A stretch of DNA of 64,000 bases from Zelonia costaricensis (lineage: Eukaryota > Euglenozoa > Kinetoplastea > Trypanosomatida > Trypanosomatidae). Shown here piece after piece: positions 1 to 10,200 of the stretch; positions within the stretch are counted from its first letter, which is position 1; the number at the start of each line of letters is the position of its first letter. Made by a program: the position numbers and the translations under genes. The stretch spans positions 1-64,000 of the forward strand of contig JASAOO010003472.1 of assembly GCA_030849075.1 (NCBI GenBank), in the 5' to 3' direction. Below the pieces are notes generated by a model. The model did not search any database. It was given only the letters and a program-made list of their open reading frames with translations, and had not been told where the DNA came from.

Positions 1-2007
1 TGCAACCACAACCAGGTGCGGAAGAGGGAGCCGAGGCGACGCAACGCGCTCGAGCAAAGAACAGGACGAGGAGGGGGGGGGGGAGAGGCAAACGAGACAA
101 GACCAAGGAGGCCCAGGCCCGACCCGAATGAGTGCAGGTGGGGGCGCCTGGGTGGGGTGCAGGCGCGCAGTTCCCGAGGAACAGGACGCCACCGCGGCGA
201 CAACCTGCGTCCCTTCGCACGAACGCACAAGACGCCTCACCAAACACACAGGCACATGCACTTGACTTGTTCTGTTCCTCCTCTACCGTGCAAGACCCTC
301 TTCACTTCTTTTTGAGTTGCGGCCAATGCACGGGCCACACTCTCGGAGGACTTGCGCCTGCACACACCCGCGAGTCGTGGGTTGCGACAGCCCCCCCAAA
401 AAGGAAGGAAAAAGAGAAACGACGGAAACACGGGCGCTCGCAAAGGAAAGATGCAAGAAGAAACAAAGGAAGGTGGTGGTGGGGGGGGGGGGGGAAGGGC
501 GGAGGACAAAGAAGGGGAAAAAGAGAAGAAAACACACACACATATCACTCAACAACGAGGTATCCTCTTCCACACGTGCGGCACCTGCCGCTTCTCTCAT
601 GGCTCTAAGCAAAAATAAGTGAGCCAGCCTTCTCCTCACCCCTCCTCAGAACATGCGCAGCTCGCCGCACGGCTCAGGGCGAGACGAGGACGCACCGGGG
701 CGGCCAGAGGAGAACACGACGAAGAGGGGAGACGCCGAGGCAGCTCAACGAATGCCGCCTCGGGTGGGCAGTGGAAAAAAAAAAAAAAGAGGTGGCGACA
801 AAGAACGAAAAAAGAGAAAAAAGAGGTCAGAGTCGTAGAAGACGTACACAGGCGACGGTGCCGCGCGTGACCTTCCCATACCACCCTTCTTAGCCACCCT
901 CACGCACCTCCACTGCCACCGCCCCGCTCGTTGTGTGCTGCTCAGCGGGGGAAAAAAGGAAAGACTGACGGAGAGTGGGCCCTGTAACTTAGCACAACAA
1001 CAACAGTAAATAATAGTAAAAGGCGTTTCCGCCCACTGCAGACCTTGATGCTCACCACAGTCTCGAAAACTCTCACCTCAGCCGGCCTCGCAGGCAAGGA
1101 GGTGGTGGAGGTGGTAGGGACGGCAACGAGAGCTGGCCGTCATCAGAGGCGCGCAGTGCGCGCGCATACACGTTAGGTGCCCAGGGTCATGTCACTTAGC
1201 TTAAACCGCAGAGAGAGGAAGAACACACACACACACACACACACGGACACAGCAGGCAAAGGGGGAAAAAGACGTCCTGTTGAGCGGGGTGGCAGTAGTA
1301 GTAGTAGGAGTAGAGAAAGCTGGGGTGTAGATGAACATGGAGGTGGGGGTGTGTGTGTGCTGGTCTGAAAAAAAAGGACAAAAGGCGAAGAGAAGAGCAC
1401 ACACGCGCACAAAGAGCATACGGAGGGGGAAAAGAGAAGGGGAAGGGGAAGGAGGTCAGCTGTCCATCGGTAGACAAGTACGCGCGAGCAAACACAACAA
1501 CGATCACACGAGCGGTAAGAACACTCACGTGCACACGAGAACACAAAACAACGTGGACGACAAGGGGGGGGGAGGGGAAACCAGGACGAGAACGAGACAC
1601 ACGCACAAACACACACAGGAGAAACGCTTCCTCGTTGTCGTACACAGCATCTTACCGCCACGGACCGTGCATGTGCCGTGGAGGCAAGCTCAAGACACAA
1701 AGGGAAAGAGAGAAAAAACAAACACCACCACAAGAGAACACGAGGTATCCGGCACGGGTGCCGACCGCGGCAGCGCCTGCGAAGAAGTCCGCTCTTCTGG
1801 AGGCGCCGAACCGCGCTAGCGTCACGTCGCTTTGTCTAGTTTCGTGTCCTCTTCGCTTCTCGACAGGGCACGTTTTTTTGTTTTTGTTCGAGTTGGAGGA
1901 AAAAGAAAAAAAGGCGAATTAAACGAGGGAGCTTTCTATCGAGGAATCAGGGATGAACACCACGTCAGCCCAGCTCAATGAGGGGGGGGGGGAGGGGACC
2001 TCTCATC
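1..2007. other. Non-coding flank downstream of aminotransferase 1
   Basis: No convincing gene is seen in these 2 kb. On the transcribed (minus) strand this should hold the 3' UTR of aminotransferase 1 and the intergenic or 5' UTR sequence of the next gene beyond the left edge. The plus strand is strongly purine-rich, with G-runs near 69-83, 481-494 and 1981-1992, an A-run near 777-788 and an (AC)11 tract at 1223-1244. Short open frames on both strands are low-complexity (Arg/Lys/Gly or Ser/Pro/Phe rich) and look like by-products of this skew. Confidence 0.7.
1223..1244. repeat. (AC)11 microsatellite
   Basis: Perfect dinucleotide run read directly in the intergenic DNA. It reads as (GT)n on the transcribed strand. 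Confidence 0.9.
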
Positions 2008-3246
2008 TCACTTGTTATCCAGCTTGCAGACCGCATCGTTGATCGTCTGCGCGAGCATCAGCGCCGTCTCGTGCGTCAGGCCGGCGATGTTGGCGCGACC
2101 CGTCAGCGTGATGAAGACGTTGTGGTCCTGGCAGTACTGGCACTGCTCCTTCGTCAGCCCGAGGAAGGAGAACATGCCGATCTGGTTGATGACGTGCTCC
2201 CATGTGCCGGGCGTCTGCAGGCGCAGCAGCTCGTCGTACACGGTGCGGCGCATCGTGCGGATGCGGTCCGACATGGCCGCCAGCTCCGCCTCCCACTCCT
2301 TGCGCAGCTCGTTATTGCTGAGAATGAGATGGGCGAGGCGCGCACCATGGGCGGGCGGGCATGAGTAGTCTTCCCGGATGAGGGATTCCATCACACTCTT
2401 TACATCCGCACGCTTCGTCTTGTCGTGGAGGATCAGCGACAGCGTCCCCGTGCGCTCGTTGTACAGACCCATGTTCTTGGAGAAGGACTGCGCCAGGAGC
2501 ACCTCGATCCCGCGAGACGCAAAATGGCGCGCCGCGAAGGCGTCCTCGTCGAGGCTGCCCGAGGCGTAGCCCTGGTAGGCGGAGTCGAAGAAGACCTGGT
2601 GGCGCTTGGCCAGCATCAGCGTGGCGATCTCCTCCCACTGACGGTGCGACGGGTCAACGCCGGTGGGGTTGTGGGCGCACTGGTGCAGCACAAAGACGGA
2701 GCCCTCGGGGGCGGCCTGGATGTCCTTCTTCATGCCCTCAAAATCCAGGCTCACGGTCTTGGGGTCGTAGTACGCGTACGTCCGGATGTCCTTCCAGCCA
2801 GCGCCATCCAAGATGGCGAAGTGGTTCGCCCAAGTCGGGTTCGAGAGGTAGATGGGGGTCTTCGTGGCATCGAAGACGTGCGCCAGAAGCTTCGCACCGA
2901 GCGAGACGGCGCCGGTGCCGCTCAGCGTCTGCACCGCGACGAGGTGGTCGAGTTCAACGGTGCCGCCGTAGACCATCTTGACCGCCTCTTCGACGAAGGG
3001 GCGGTAGCCGGCGATGGGCAGGTACTCATAGTCGAGATTCATGTCCACCAGCAGGCGCTCCGCCTTGCGGACGACGTGCAGCGGGTACGGGCGTCCCTGC
3101 TCGTCGCGGTAGGCGCCAATGACGAGGTCGGCCTTGGGACCGACCGCCTCCTTGGCGCGACCGGAGAGGGCAAAAATGGCATCCGGGGCGTGCCCCTTGA
3201 TCGTGTGCCAGCGCTGCGTGGTTGTCATGGTCGTCTGCGTGGACAT
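2008..3246 (-). CDS. Aspartate aminotransferase, copy 1
   Basis: A 412-aa pyridoxal-phosphate enzyme of the class I aspartate aminotransferase family. It transfers an amino group between aspartate (possibly a broader amino-acid set) and 2-oxoglutarate. Visible landmarks are SGTGA (109-113, PLP phosphate region), HNPTG (192-196), DSAYQGY (221-227), SFSKNMGL with the PLP lysine at 257, and GRANIAGL with the substrate-carboxylate arginine near 384. The length fits the family. The open frame runs on to 3603, but that extension is Ser/Pro/Phe-rich low complexity and crosses an N at 3292, so I start at MSTQTT; Met7 is an alternative. There is no evident mitochondrial presequence or C-terminal peroxisomal tripeptide (ends DNK), so a cytosolic enzyme is likely. 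It is the second of two tandem copies; large blocks are identical to the upstream copy at 5466-6683. Confidence 0.93.
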   Translation of the reverse strand: MSTQTTMTTTQRWHTIKGHAPDAIFALSGRAKEAVGPKADLVIGAYRDEQGRPYPLHVVRKAERLLVDMNLDYEYLPIAGYRPFVEEAVKMVYGGTVELDHLVAVQTLSGTGAVSLGAKLLAHVFDATKTPIYLSNPTWANHFAILDGAGWKDIRTYAYYDPKTVSLDFEGMKKDIQAAPEGSVFVLHQCAHNPTGVDPSHRQWEEIATLMLAKRHQVFFDSAYQGYASGSLDEDAFAARHFASRGIEVLLAQSFSKNMGLYNERTGTLSLILHDKTKRADVKSVMESLIREDYSCPPAHGARLAHLILSNNELRKEWEAELAAMSDRIRTMRRTVYDELLRLQTPGTWEHVINQIGMFSFLGLTKEQCQYCQDHNVFITLTGRANIAGLTHETALMLAQTINDAVCKLDNK

Positions 3247-3291
3247 GGCGGCGTCGTGGAAAGGGAGGAGAGGGGGGGGTGGAGGGAAGGG

Positions 3292-3292
3292 N
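3292..3292. other. Single ambiguous base (N), probable assembly join
   Basis: One N lies in G-rich sequence. The bases just before it and just after it are the same 13-14 nt purine string, so the N probably marks two overlapping ends that were not merged. It falls in the 5' UTR of aminotransferase 1 and does not affect the chosen CDS. Confidence 0.7.
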
Positions 3293-3335
3293 GGTGGAGG
3301 GAAGGGGGTGGGTGGGGTGGGTGTGAGATGATGGA

Positions 3336-3365
3336 CTGCAGTGGAGAAAGCGAAGAGCGAGATCG
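3336..3365 (-). promoter_or_regulatory. Candidate trans-splice acceptor, aminotransferase 1
   Basis: On the minus strand a pyrimidine-rich stretch ends in CTGCAG; the acceptor AG lies at 3337-3336. It would leave an 89-nt, C-rich 5' UTR. No AG lies between the later C-rich tract and the ATG, so this upstream AG is the best choice. Confidence 0.4.
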
Positions 3366-3994
3366 GGTGGGTGGGTACGAGAGCAAAAGAGGGAGAGAGA
3401 GAAAGCGTGAAGGCTTCGTTGCGATTGGGTGTTGAAGTGGGTATGGATGTGTTCAAAAGTGTCGCACGTATCGAATAGAAGGAGGGGGAGGGTGATGTAA
3501 AAAAAAAAAAAAACGGAGTGACGAGGGAGACGCCATCGATGCAGCGAGGCCGCCTTGCGCTGGCGTGAAATTGCCTTTCGTGCTGCCGAGCAGGTTGTGG
3601 CAAGAAAGAACATCAACACAGCGCGACGTGGAACTGAATGACCGCAGGGGCGAGGGTAAGCGGGGGTGGGGAAGTGTCTTGCGAGACAATCCCGCTTCCC
3701 CTGGCAGCTGCTCTTGCGGCTGAAGCGGTGCGGTCGGTGACTGGTGCGAGAAGGTGCGCATCGCGCTTTTTCTTTTCGTTTGCTCGACGTGTCTGAATAT
3801 GCGGGATGCTTGGCTGGCCACGGCTGACGGAGACGTCGCAGAGTTATAGTGGCACCGCTTGCATTTCTTCCTTTTGCTGTGTTAACGCAGAAGGACGGTT
3901 CGAATTGACGCCCTCAGAGGGAAAGGTGGTGGAGGTCGCTCACGAGAGAAGCACTCACAGAGAGGAGAAAACAGACAGACACGCAGACACACGA

Positions 3995-4014
3995 ACACAC
4001 ACACACACACACAC
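3995..4014. repeat. (AC)10 microsatellite
   Basis: Perfect dinucleotide run in the inter-aminotransferase region. Confidence 0.9.
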
Positions 4015-4637
4015 TCATGGGCACGCGCAGACGGGCAGCGAGGTTGAAAGAAGCGTTTTCTCACCGCCCGCAGCTCCTTTTTTTGTTTTGGCTTTTGTGT
4101 ATCTTGCGGTGATACCCACATCAGCGATTCCGAAAACGAGAGAGAAGAGAAGAAAAGAGAAAACAAAGGAGCACGCGCATCATATCGCAAGAGTAAGCAC
4201 GACCCAGGGGGAAGGTGTGGGTGCCACACCGGCCAGGAGGGCAACACCGCAAGTCTCGACGCCCCCCCCCTCTCCTCCTACTCCACACGCACGAAGGGGT
4301 AGGGCGACGGCGAACGGGGAGAAACGACAAGGGAAGCGAAATGCACGACGGGGCTGGGCGGGACGGCTGCTGCTGCGGCTGCAGGGCGTAGTCGACAGCA
4401 AAGCAACAATCAGACGAGAACACCAGGAACACCGCGTCATCTGCCTGTATTCATCAGTGCACTGTGCGTGTCAACTGAAGAAGAAAACAAGCAAGCAAAA
4501 AAAAAAAGAAGAAGCGAAGCTGCTAGGGAAGAGCGCGTGAGAGGCCAAAAAAACACGGGCTGCTGTAAGCGTAAGAGGTTCGTGGCTGGAGAGATGAGAC
4601 GGAGCGCACGTGACACGCGTTTCCCATACCCCCGTGC

Positions 4638-4658
4638 ACACACACACACACACACACG
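4638..4658. repeat. (CA)n microsatellite
   Basis: Perfect CA run of 21 nt in the 3' flank of aminotransferase 2. Confidence 0.9.
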
Positions 4659-5465
4659 CGCTCGACGACACAGAGACACAGGAGGTATAGAGAGAGAGGC
4701 GCCGAGATGCCTCAAAAACGCTGGCTAAAACGGACGCCGAGGCCCGCTGAGGGGGGGGGGGTGTAAGAGGGACACACGCACACACCGTGCAGAAGGACCG
4801 TCAGGGTTGATCAGCTTCAAGCACATGTCCAGCGGAGTAAGGTGTGAGCAGGCCAGCGCACCCGACGTGGTCCTTTTCGCACGCCTCCCTCACACCCCAC
4901 CTCGCCACACCACTGCCACATCCCCCCCTTGCCACCCGGCGCGTGGGTTGGGCAGGCGGTGCGAGGCCGAAGCGAGACGCCGTGGCGGTGCGCATGTGCA
5001 GAGCGAGCGGATCGTCCTAGCGGCTGTTGCTGAACTCCACTCACACACGCGCGCCTTTTCTACAAACGCAGGACGTGAGCAAGCAAGTGCGCCGGCATCG
5101 GTCGACGCGCACAAGATATGCGTGCGCACGCATGCATGTGTGTGTGTGTGCGCGTGTGTGCTGGGTGCTGAGTGCGGTGCCGCGACGTCCCATGCGAAGG
5201 AGAGAGGTCGTTGCGTGCACTCTCCTCTGCCTAAGCGCTCTGCTGACTTTTCGTGTACAGGAAAGAGCACATCCGCGGAGCGGGACGGAAGCGGGGTGGG
5301 CACGCAAACACACACACACACACATGCACACGCACTGATACTGGCCTCGCGGCTCAAGATTTTGATTCCGCCGCCGTTGGCCCCTGACTGGCCGCCGCCG
5401 CCGGCGTTGACTGCGGGTTACGTGCTTCGGTGGCTGGAGAAGGTAAGGGGAACGCTGAACGCTGC

Positions 5466-6683
5466 TCAAGCCTGGCGCACTGCCGCATCAATCGTCTGCG
5501 CGAGCATCAGCGCCGTCTCGTGCGTCAGGCCGGCGATGTTGGCGCGACCCGTCAGCGTGATGAAGACGTTGTGGTCCTGGCAGTACTGGCACTGCTCCTT
5601 CGTCAGCCCGAGGAAGGAGAACATGCCGATCTGGTTGATGACGTGCTCCCATGTGCCGGGCGTCTGCAGGCGCAGCAGCTCGTCGTACACGGTGCGGCGC
5701 ATCGTGCGGATGCGGTCCGACATGGCCGCCAGCTCCGCCTCCCACTCCTTGCGCAGCTCGCTGTCGCTCAGAACCAGGTGCACGAGCCTGGCGCCATGGG
5801 CGGGCGGGTTCGAGTAGTTGGCGCGGATGAGTGACTCGAGGTGCGTCTTGACAGCATTGGCACGCTCGGGGTTGTGCAGCACGACGGACAGCGTCCCCGT
5901 GCGCTCGTTGTACAGACCCATGTTCTTGGAGAAGGACTGCGCCAAGATGAACTGCACACCCATCTTGACGAAGAGCCGCGCCGCGAAGGCGTCCTCGTCG
6001 AGGCTGCCCGAGGCGTAGCCCTGGTAGGCGGAGTCGAAGAAGACCTGGTGGCGCTTGGCCAGCATCAGCGTGGCGATCTCCTCCCACTGACGGTGCGACG
6101 GGTCAACGCCGGTGGGGTTGTGGGCGCACTGGTGCAGCACAAAGACGGAGCCCTCGGGGGCGGCCTGGATGTCCTTCTTCATGCCCTCAAAATCCAGGCT
6201 CACGGTCTTGGGGTCGTAGTACGCGTACGTCCGGATGTCCTTCCAGCCAGCCAGCTTGGCAATGCCGAAGTGGTTGGGCCAGGTCGGGCCAGGCAGGTAG
6301 ATGGGCGTCTTCACCGGGTCGTACACCTCCGCGAGGAACTGGGCACCGAGCGAGACGGCGCCGGTGCCGCTCAGCGTCTGCACCGCGACGAGGTGGTCAG
6401 CCGCGACCGTGTCGGCGTACACGAGCTTGACCGCCTCTTCGACGAACGGCTTGTACCCGGTCATCGGCAGGTATTCGTAGTCGAGATTCATGTTTAGAAG
6501 GCGCTGCTCCGCCTTGCGGACGACGTGCAGCGGGTACGGGCGTCCCTGCTCGTCGCGGTAGGCGCCGACGATCAGGTCGGCCTTGGGGCCCGTTGCCGCC
6601 TTCGCCTTCTGCGCCAGGTGGAAGATGGCATCCGGCGGCTGCGCCGTCAGGCCGTCGAACTTGTCAGCAGAGGCACCGGACAT
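5466..6683 (-). CDS. Aspartate aminotransferase, copy 2
   Basis: A 405-aa paralogue of the gene at 2008-3246, with the same PLP-enzyme landmarks: SGTGA, HNPTG, SFSKNMGL with the PLP lysine near 253, NERTG and GRANIAGL. Start MSGASADK is preceded by a textbook acceptor 12 nt upstream, so the longer open frame to 6995 (low complexity) is rejected. It aligns with copy 1 at a constant offset of 3449 bases. Stretches with no difference by eye (5491-5760, 5977-6251) alternate with clearly diverged ones (5761-5976, 6252-6342). Differences include the N-terminus, the segment before the PLP lysine (LFVKMGVQF against HFASRGIEV) and the C-terminus (RQA against DNK). Active-site residues are kept in both, so both are probably active. 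They may differ in specificity or expression. Confidence 0.93.
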   Translation of the reverse strand: MSGASADKFDGLTAQPPDAIFHLAQKAKAATGPKADLIVGAYRDEQGRPYPLHVVRKAEQRLLNMNLDYEYLPMTGYKPFVEEAVKLVYADTVAADHLVAVQTLSGTGAVSLGAQFLAEVYDPVKTPIYLPGPTWPNHFGIAKLAGWKDIRTYAYYDPKTVSLDFEGMKKDIQAAPEGSVFVLHQCAHNPTGVDPSHRQWEEIATLMLAKRHQVFFDSAYQGYASGSLDEDAFAARLFVKMGVQFILAQSFSKNMGLYNERTGTLSVVLHNPERANAVKTHLESLIRANYSNPPAHGARLVHLVLSDSELRKEWEAELAAMSDRIRTMRRTVYDELLRLQTPGTWEHVINQIGMFSFLGLTKEQCQYCQDHNVFITLTGRANIAGLTHETALMLAQTIDAAVRQA

Positions 6684-7237
6684 TTGAAGAGAGCTCTGTT
6701 TGTTTTTGTTTTTGTTTTGAAGTAGGGGGAGGAGGGAGGAGGGGGTGGCGGTTTGTGGACCGGAGGCGGTCTTGCAGCGGAGGGTGGGGGGAGGGGAGGG
6801 GGGCACGCGATGGTGACACGCTGGGACTGGAAAGCGTAGCAGAACAGCGGCAAAATGGTGACGCGGTGAAGGTAGGAGTGGTGGGTTGGTCAGCATCGGT
6901 AGTCCCTCATTGCGGGGGTGCTCACTCAGGTGCGCATTGCATTTCTCACGTGACGCAGCTTCACGCGAGCGCCGTAGATCCTGCTGCCCTGCCACGGCTA
7001 GTTTCTTCGCCCTTCAGCCGACCTCTCTCACACCATCTTGTGACTACGCGTGTGAATGCTGCGGATGGTTTCAAAACACGCGTCCACGGTGCCAGGTGAC
7101 GGTACTGCTGCTCCTGCTGCTTGTTGTTCATATCGTGTGCGTCCCCCGGTCGGGGGGGGGGGGTATGCAGCGCGTGCTGGTGGCTGCTTTCTCCATCCTC
7201 GTCGCGCTTCGGCGACAGACGCAAGCGGCAGCAGCGC
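6684..7237. other. Intergenic: 1464-aa protein gene to aminotransferase 2
   Basis: About 550 nt with the acceptor described for aminotransferase 2 and a plus-strand G-rich block near 6721-6802. No gene is seen. Confidence 0.65.
6696..6750 (-). promoter_or_regulatory. Trans-splice acceptor, aminotransferase 2
   Basis: A minus-strand tract of about 30 C/T residues (6721-6750), then an A-rich spacer, then the first AG at 6697-6696. That gives a 12-nt 5' UTR. The arrangement is typical of trypanosomatid spliced-leader addition and supports the ATG at 6683. Confidence 0.6.
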
Positions 7238-10200
7238 TCATGCGGAGGACATTCGCAGCACATCCTCCAGCCGCTCCGTCTCCACCGCGCCGCCGCCTTC
7301 GTGCGCCATGCGCCGCTGCTCCTGCTGCACGGCAAGCATGACGTCCCGCTCTGTCCACTGTGCCCCTGTGGGGGCGTCCGGCAGCCGTCGACTGCCGAGG
7401 AACGCCGCCACCGCGGGCGGCTCGGTGTTCCCGGCCGTTGCAGCCCTCCCCGTCTCGTGGCGCGGGAAGAGAAGGTGCAGCGTCTGCCGCACGCTTGCGT
7501 CGCCAGACTCTGCCCCGCTGTCCGCGTCCGCGAGCGACACCGACCCCGCTGCGGCGTCGTCGTCGCCCCGCTGCTGCGTTTGCGGGCCCTTCCCGTCGGC
7601 TGTGCCCCGTGGAGGGCCGGCGCACCCGATGCCATTGATGCCGCTCGAAGTCGCCGCATGCGTGCGCCATGGCACCACGTAGCCGTCATGGCTGAGGGCT
7701 GCCGCCGCTGCGTGGCCCGCAAACGACGATGTCCCGCCGAAGTGGGGGCCCGCAGCCGCGGACGGCGTGCTGGCGAAGCTGCCGACCGGGCTGCCGCTGG
7801 GGCCGCGCTGGGCGAGGGACGTGAAGGAGAGCGCGGCGAGCACGCGGTCCATGACCAACCGGGTCGCGTCTGGCGAGAGAAGGGTAGCGACGGCAGAGTC
7901 ACCGTTGGCGTCGGCGCCGTTGAGCGTGCCGGAGGTGGGCGACTGCGGTGATGCGGCCTCGCGCACGTCCACCTCCGCGGTCGGCGTCGCCACCGCGAAG
8001 ACGTTACGGAGAGTGTCGGCGACGCGTGCGCTGTCCAGCGACGGCGTGGCACCCGGCACGGGCACACGGGCGTCGTGCACGGCGGCGAGCAGCTGCGCGC
8101 ACCGCTCCTTTGTCAGCGGTACCGGCGCGGCGGGAGCTGCAGTGGGCTGACTGTTGTGAACCCAGCCGCCGAAGCCGTCGTCGTCGACGGCTGCGGGGCT
8201 CGATGTGGACTGCGGCTGCACGGCGCTGTCGTGGCTGCCCTGCGGCCCCGGCGCGGCAAAGCCGGGCAGCGAGAGGGCGATGGTGCTGGCGGCCGCGGGT
8301 GGAGGCTGCGGTGCTGAGGCCGGTGGCGGAGGCGGCGCGAGTCGGATGCTGTACCCGCCCCCCTGGTGGCGCGGCGGTGGGCGGGAAACCGGCACGGGAC
8401 GCTGCGAGAGGGCGGCGACGGCTTCGGTGCTGCCGCTCGTCTGCTGCCCACCGGGACGGCGCGCCTGCATCAGCGCCGCACGCGACGCAAGCCGCTCCTT
8501 GGTAAAGAAGACACGCGGCGCCCTCTCTGTGGCCGCCGCATGACCCCCCTCGTCTCCCTCTTCTTCGCCCCCGGTGCTGGGTCGTCCTGGCGCACGAGAC
8601 TCAGCGGACCCCGACGTCGCCGCATCGCCCTCGCCACCGCTGGCAGCGGCAGCACTTCCACGATCGCTGCTGCGAGATGGAGGGGGCCAAGCCGACGTCG
8701 TGAGGCGTGACATGCGCACCTCCCGCGGTGAGGGGGCTAGCGCGTTGGCACGAGGGGGGCGGAAGCGGAAGCGTGGCACGCTCTGCATCACCGCCGCCTC
8801 AGATTCAGGGTCCACGTCGTCGCCGTTCGACACTGGCGACGCTGCGTCGCTGCCGATGTACTCCATGTACGTGTAGTCCGGTGTGTAGACGAGGTCATCG
8901 TCCCCCCACGGCGACGGCGGCGGTTCCACAAACTGCGTCGATTCCGCATTCGCAAAGCTGACATGCCGCCCAGCGGCGGGGAGGGCGGCGGAGCGGGTTG
9001 CGGGGACTCGACAGGCGTCGTCGTCGTCCTCCGCGAGCTGCACCGCGGCACCCGCATTCGCGTCGGTCAGCCCCGCTGCCGCCGCAGCGGTACCACCGCG
9101 GGTGCGCGCGGAGGGACGCAGGGACGGGGACCAGGTGGCGCTGCTGGTGGCCGTCACGGGGTCGGAGCGGGTGGCCGCCGAGTCGGACCAGACGCGGCTG
9201 GAGCCGGAGTCCAGAGGCTCACCCGCGGCACTGCCGGCGGTCACTGGGTCGATGTGCGAGGTCCGCCGCGTCGGGACGGACGACAAAGTGCCAAAGGCAT
9301 CGCCGCTGGCGCTGGCCGCAACCCAGCGGGGCGCAGAGGTGGGGAAGCTGCTCTCCGCGCGCAGCTCGACTGCATCGCCGTATGCTGCGGTGCTGCCGCT
9401 GCCGCTGCCAGGTCGTAAGTACAGCACCGAGGAAGTGGCGGAGACGTGCGCCACGGTCGTGGCCGTGCCGGTGGACTCCTCCACGTCATCGTCCTCCTCC
9501 GGCCGCAGCCAGCGCGGGCTGCCCGAGTTGGAGAGGGAGTGCGAGCTCAACTCGAGAAGGGCGGCAACGGCGGCGCGATCAAGCGGCTGGCACGTCGCAC
9601 TCAAAGCACTTGCGGTGTCCGCCGACACGCCCAGAGCCGACGCAGTCTGCTCCTCCGCGGCTGTCCGCGGCCCAAAGATGCCGTCGCTGCTGCGGGGGCT
9701 GAAATGGTTGTCGACAGCCAGCCGCTGACGCAGTGCCGGAGAGGCGGGGCTCATCGCAGTCGTGCTGCTGATGCTGCTGATGCCGTCGAGCCGCCCCACC
9801 GCGTTCTCGAGAGTGAACCGCGCCTTCGTGCCGATGAGGGACAGCCGCTGCGGCGGCGGCACCTCAGCCTGGGCGGCCTCCGGCACGCTGCCGTCGCTGC
9901 TGGATGGCCCGTGCGGCAGCTCGATCTGCCCGGTCGAGTAGCTCGTTGCGGTTCCCTGCAGCGGCATGGGCGGGGCGGCCGAGTGGGTGGGCGAGGCAGT
10001 GGGCGAGACCGACCACGCCGAGAGAACGCTGCCTTCGTTGAGGCGCCGAAGGTGCGGCCGCGCTGCCTGGGTGGCGCTGAGCTCCTGCGACGGGGACTGC
10101 TGCGGCACCGCGCTGGTGATCGCCGTGGCGTCGAGGCTGCTCAGTGTGGCGGAGAGGTGGTGGCTGTCCGTGCCCGCGCCACCGCTAGCGAGGCCGCCAT

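Larger units (their letters stand above)
3247..5465. other. Intergenic region between the two aminotransferases
   Basis: About 2.2 kb without a supported gene. It holds the 5' UTR of copy 1 (including the single N at 3292) and the 3' UTR of copy 2. It has purine-rich plus-strand tracts, an A-run near 3500-3513 and CA runs near 3995-4014, 4638-4658 and 5308-5324. By eye it does not resemble the region left of copy 1, so the duplication covers coding DNA rather than flanks. The 122-aa minus-strand frame at 3453-3821 has no recognisable domain and lies where the leader should be. Confidence 0.65.

Noticed and set aside
3890..3910. tRNA B-box-like string (GGTTCGAATT)
   Set aside because: The last two bases do not fit the B box, and no A box or acceptor stem can be paired at the right distance.
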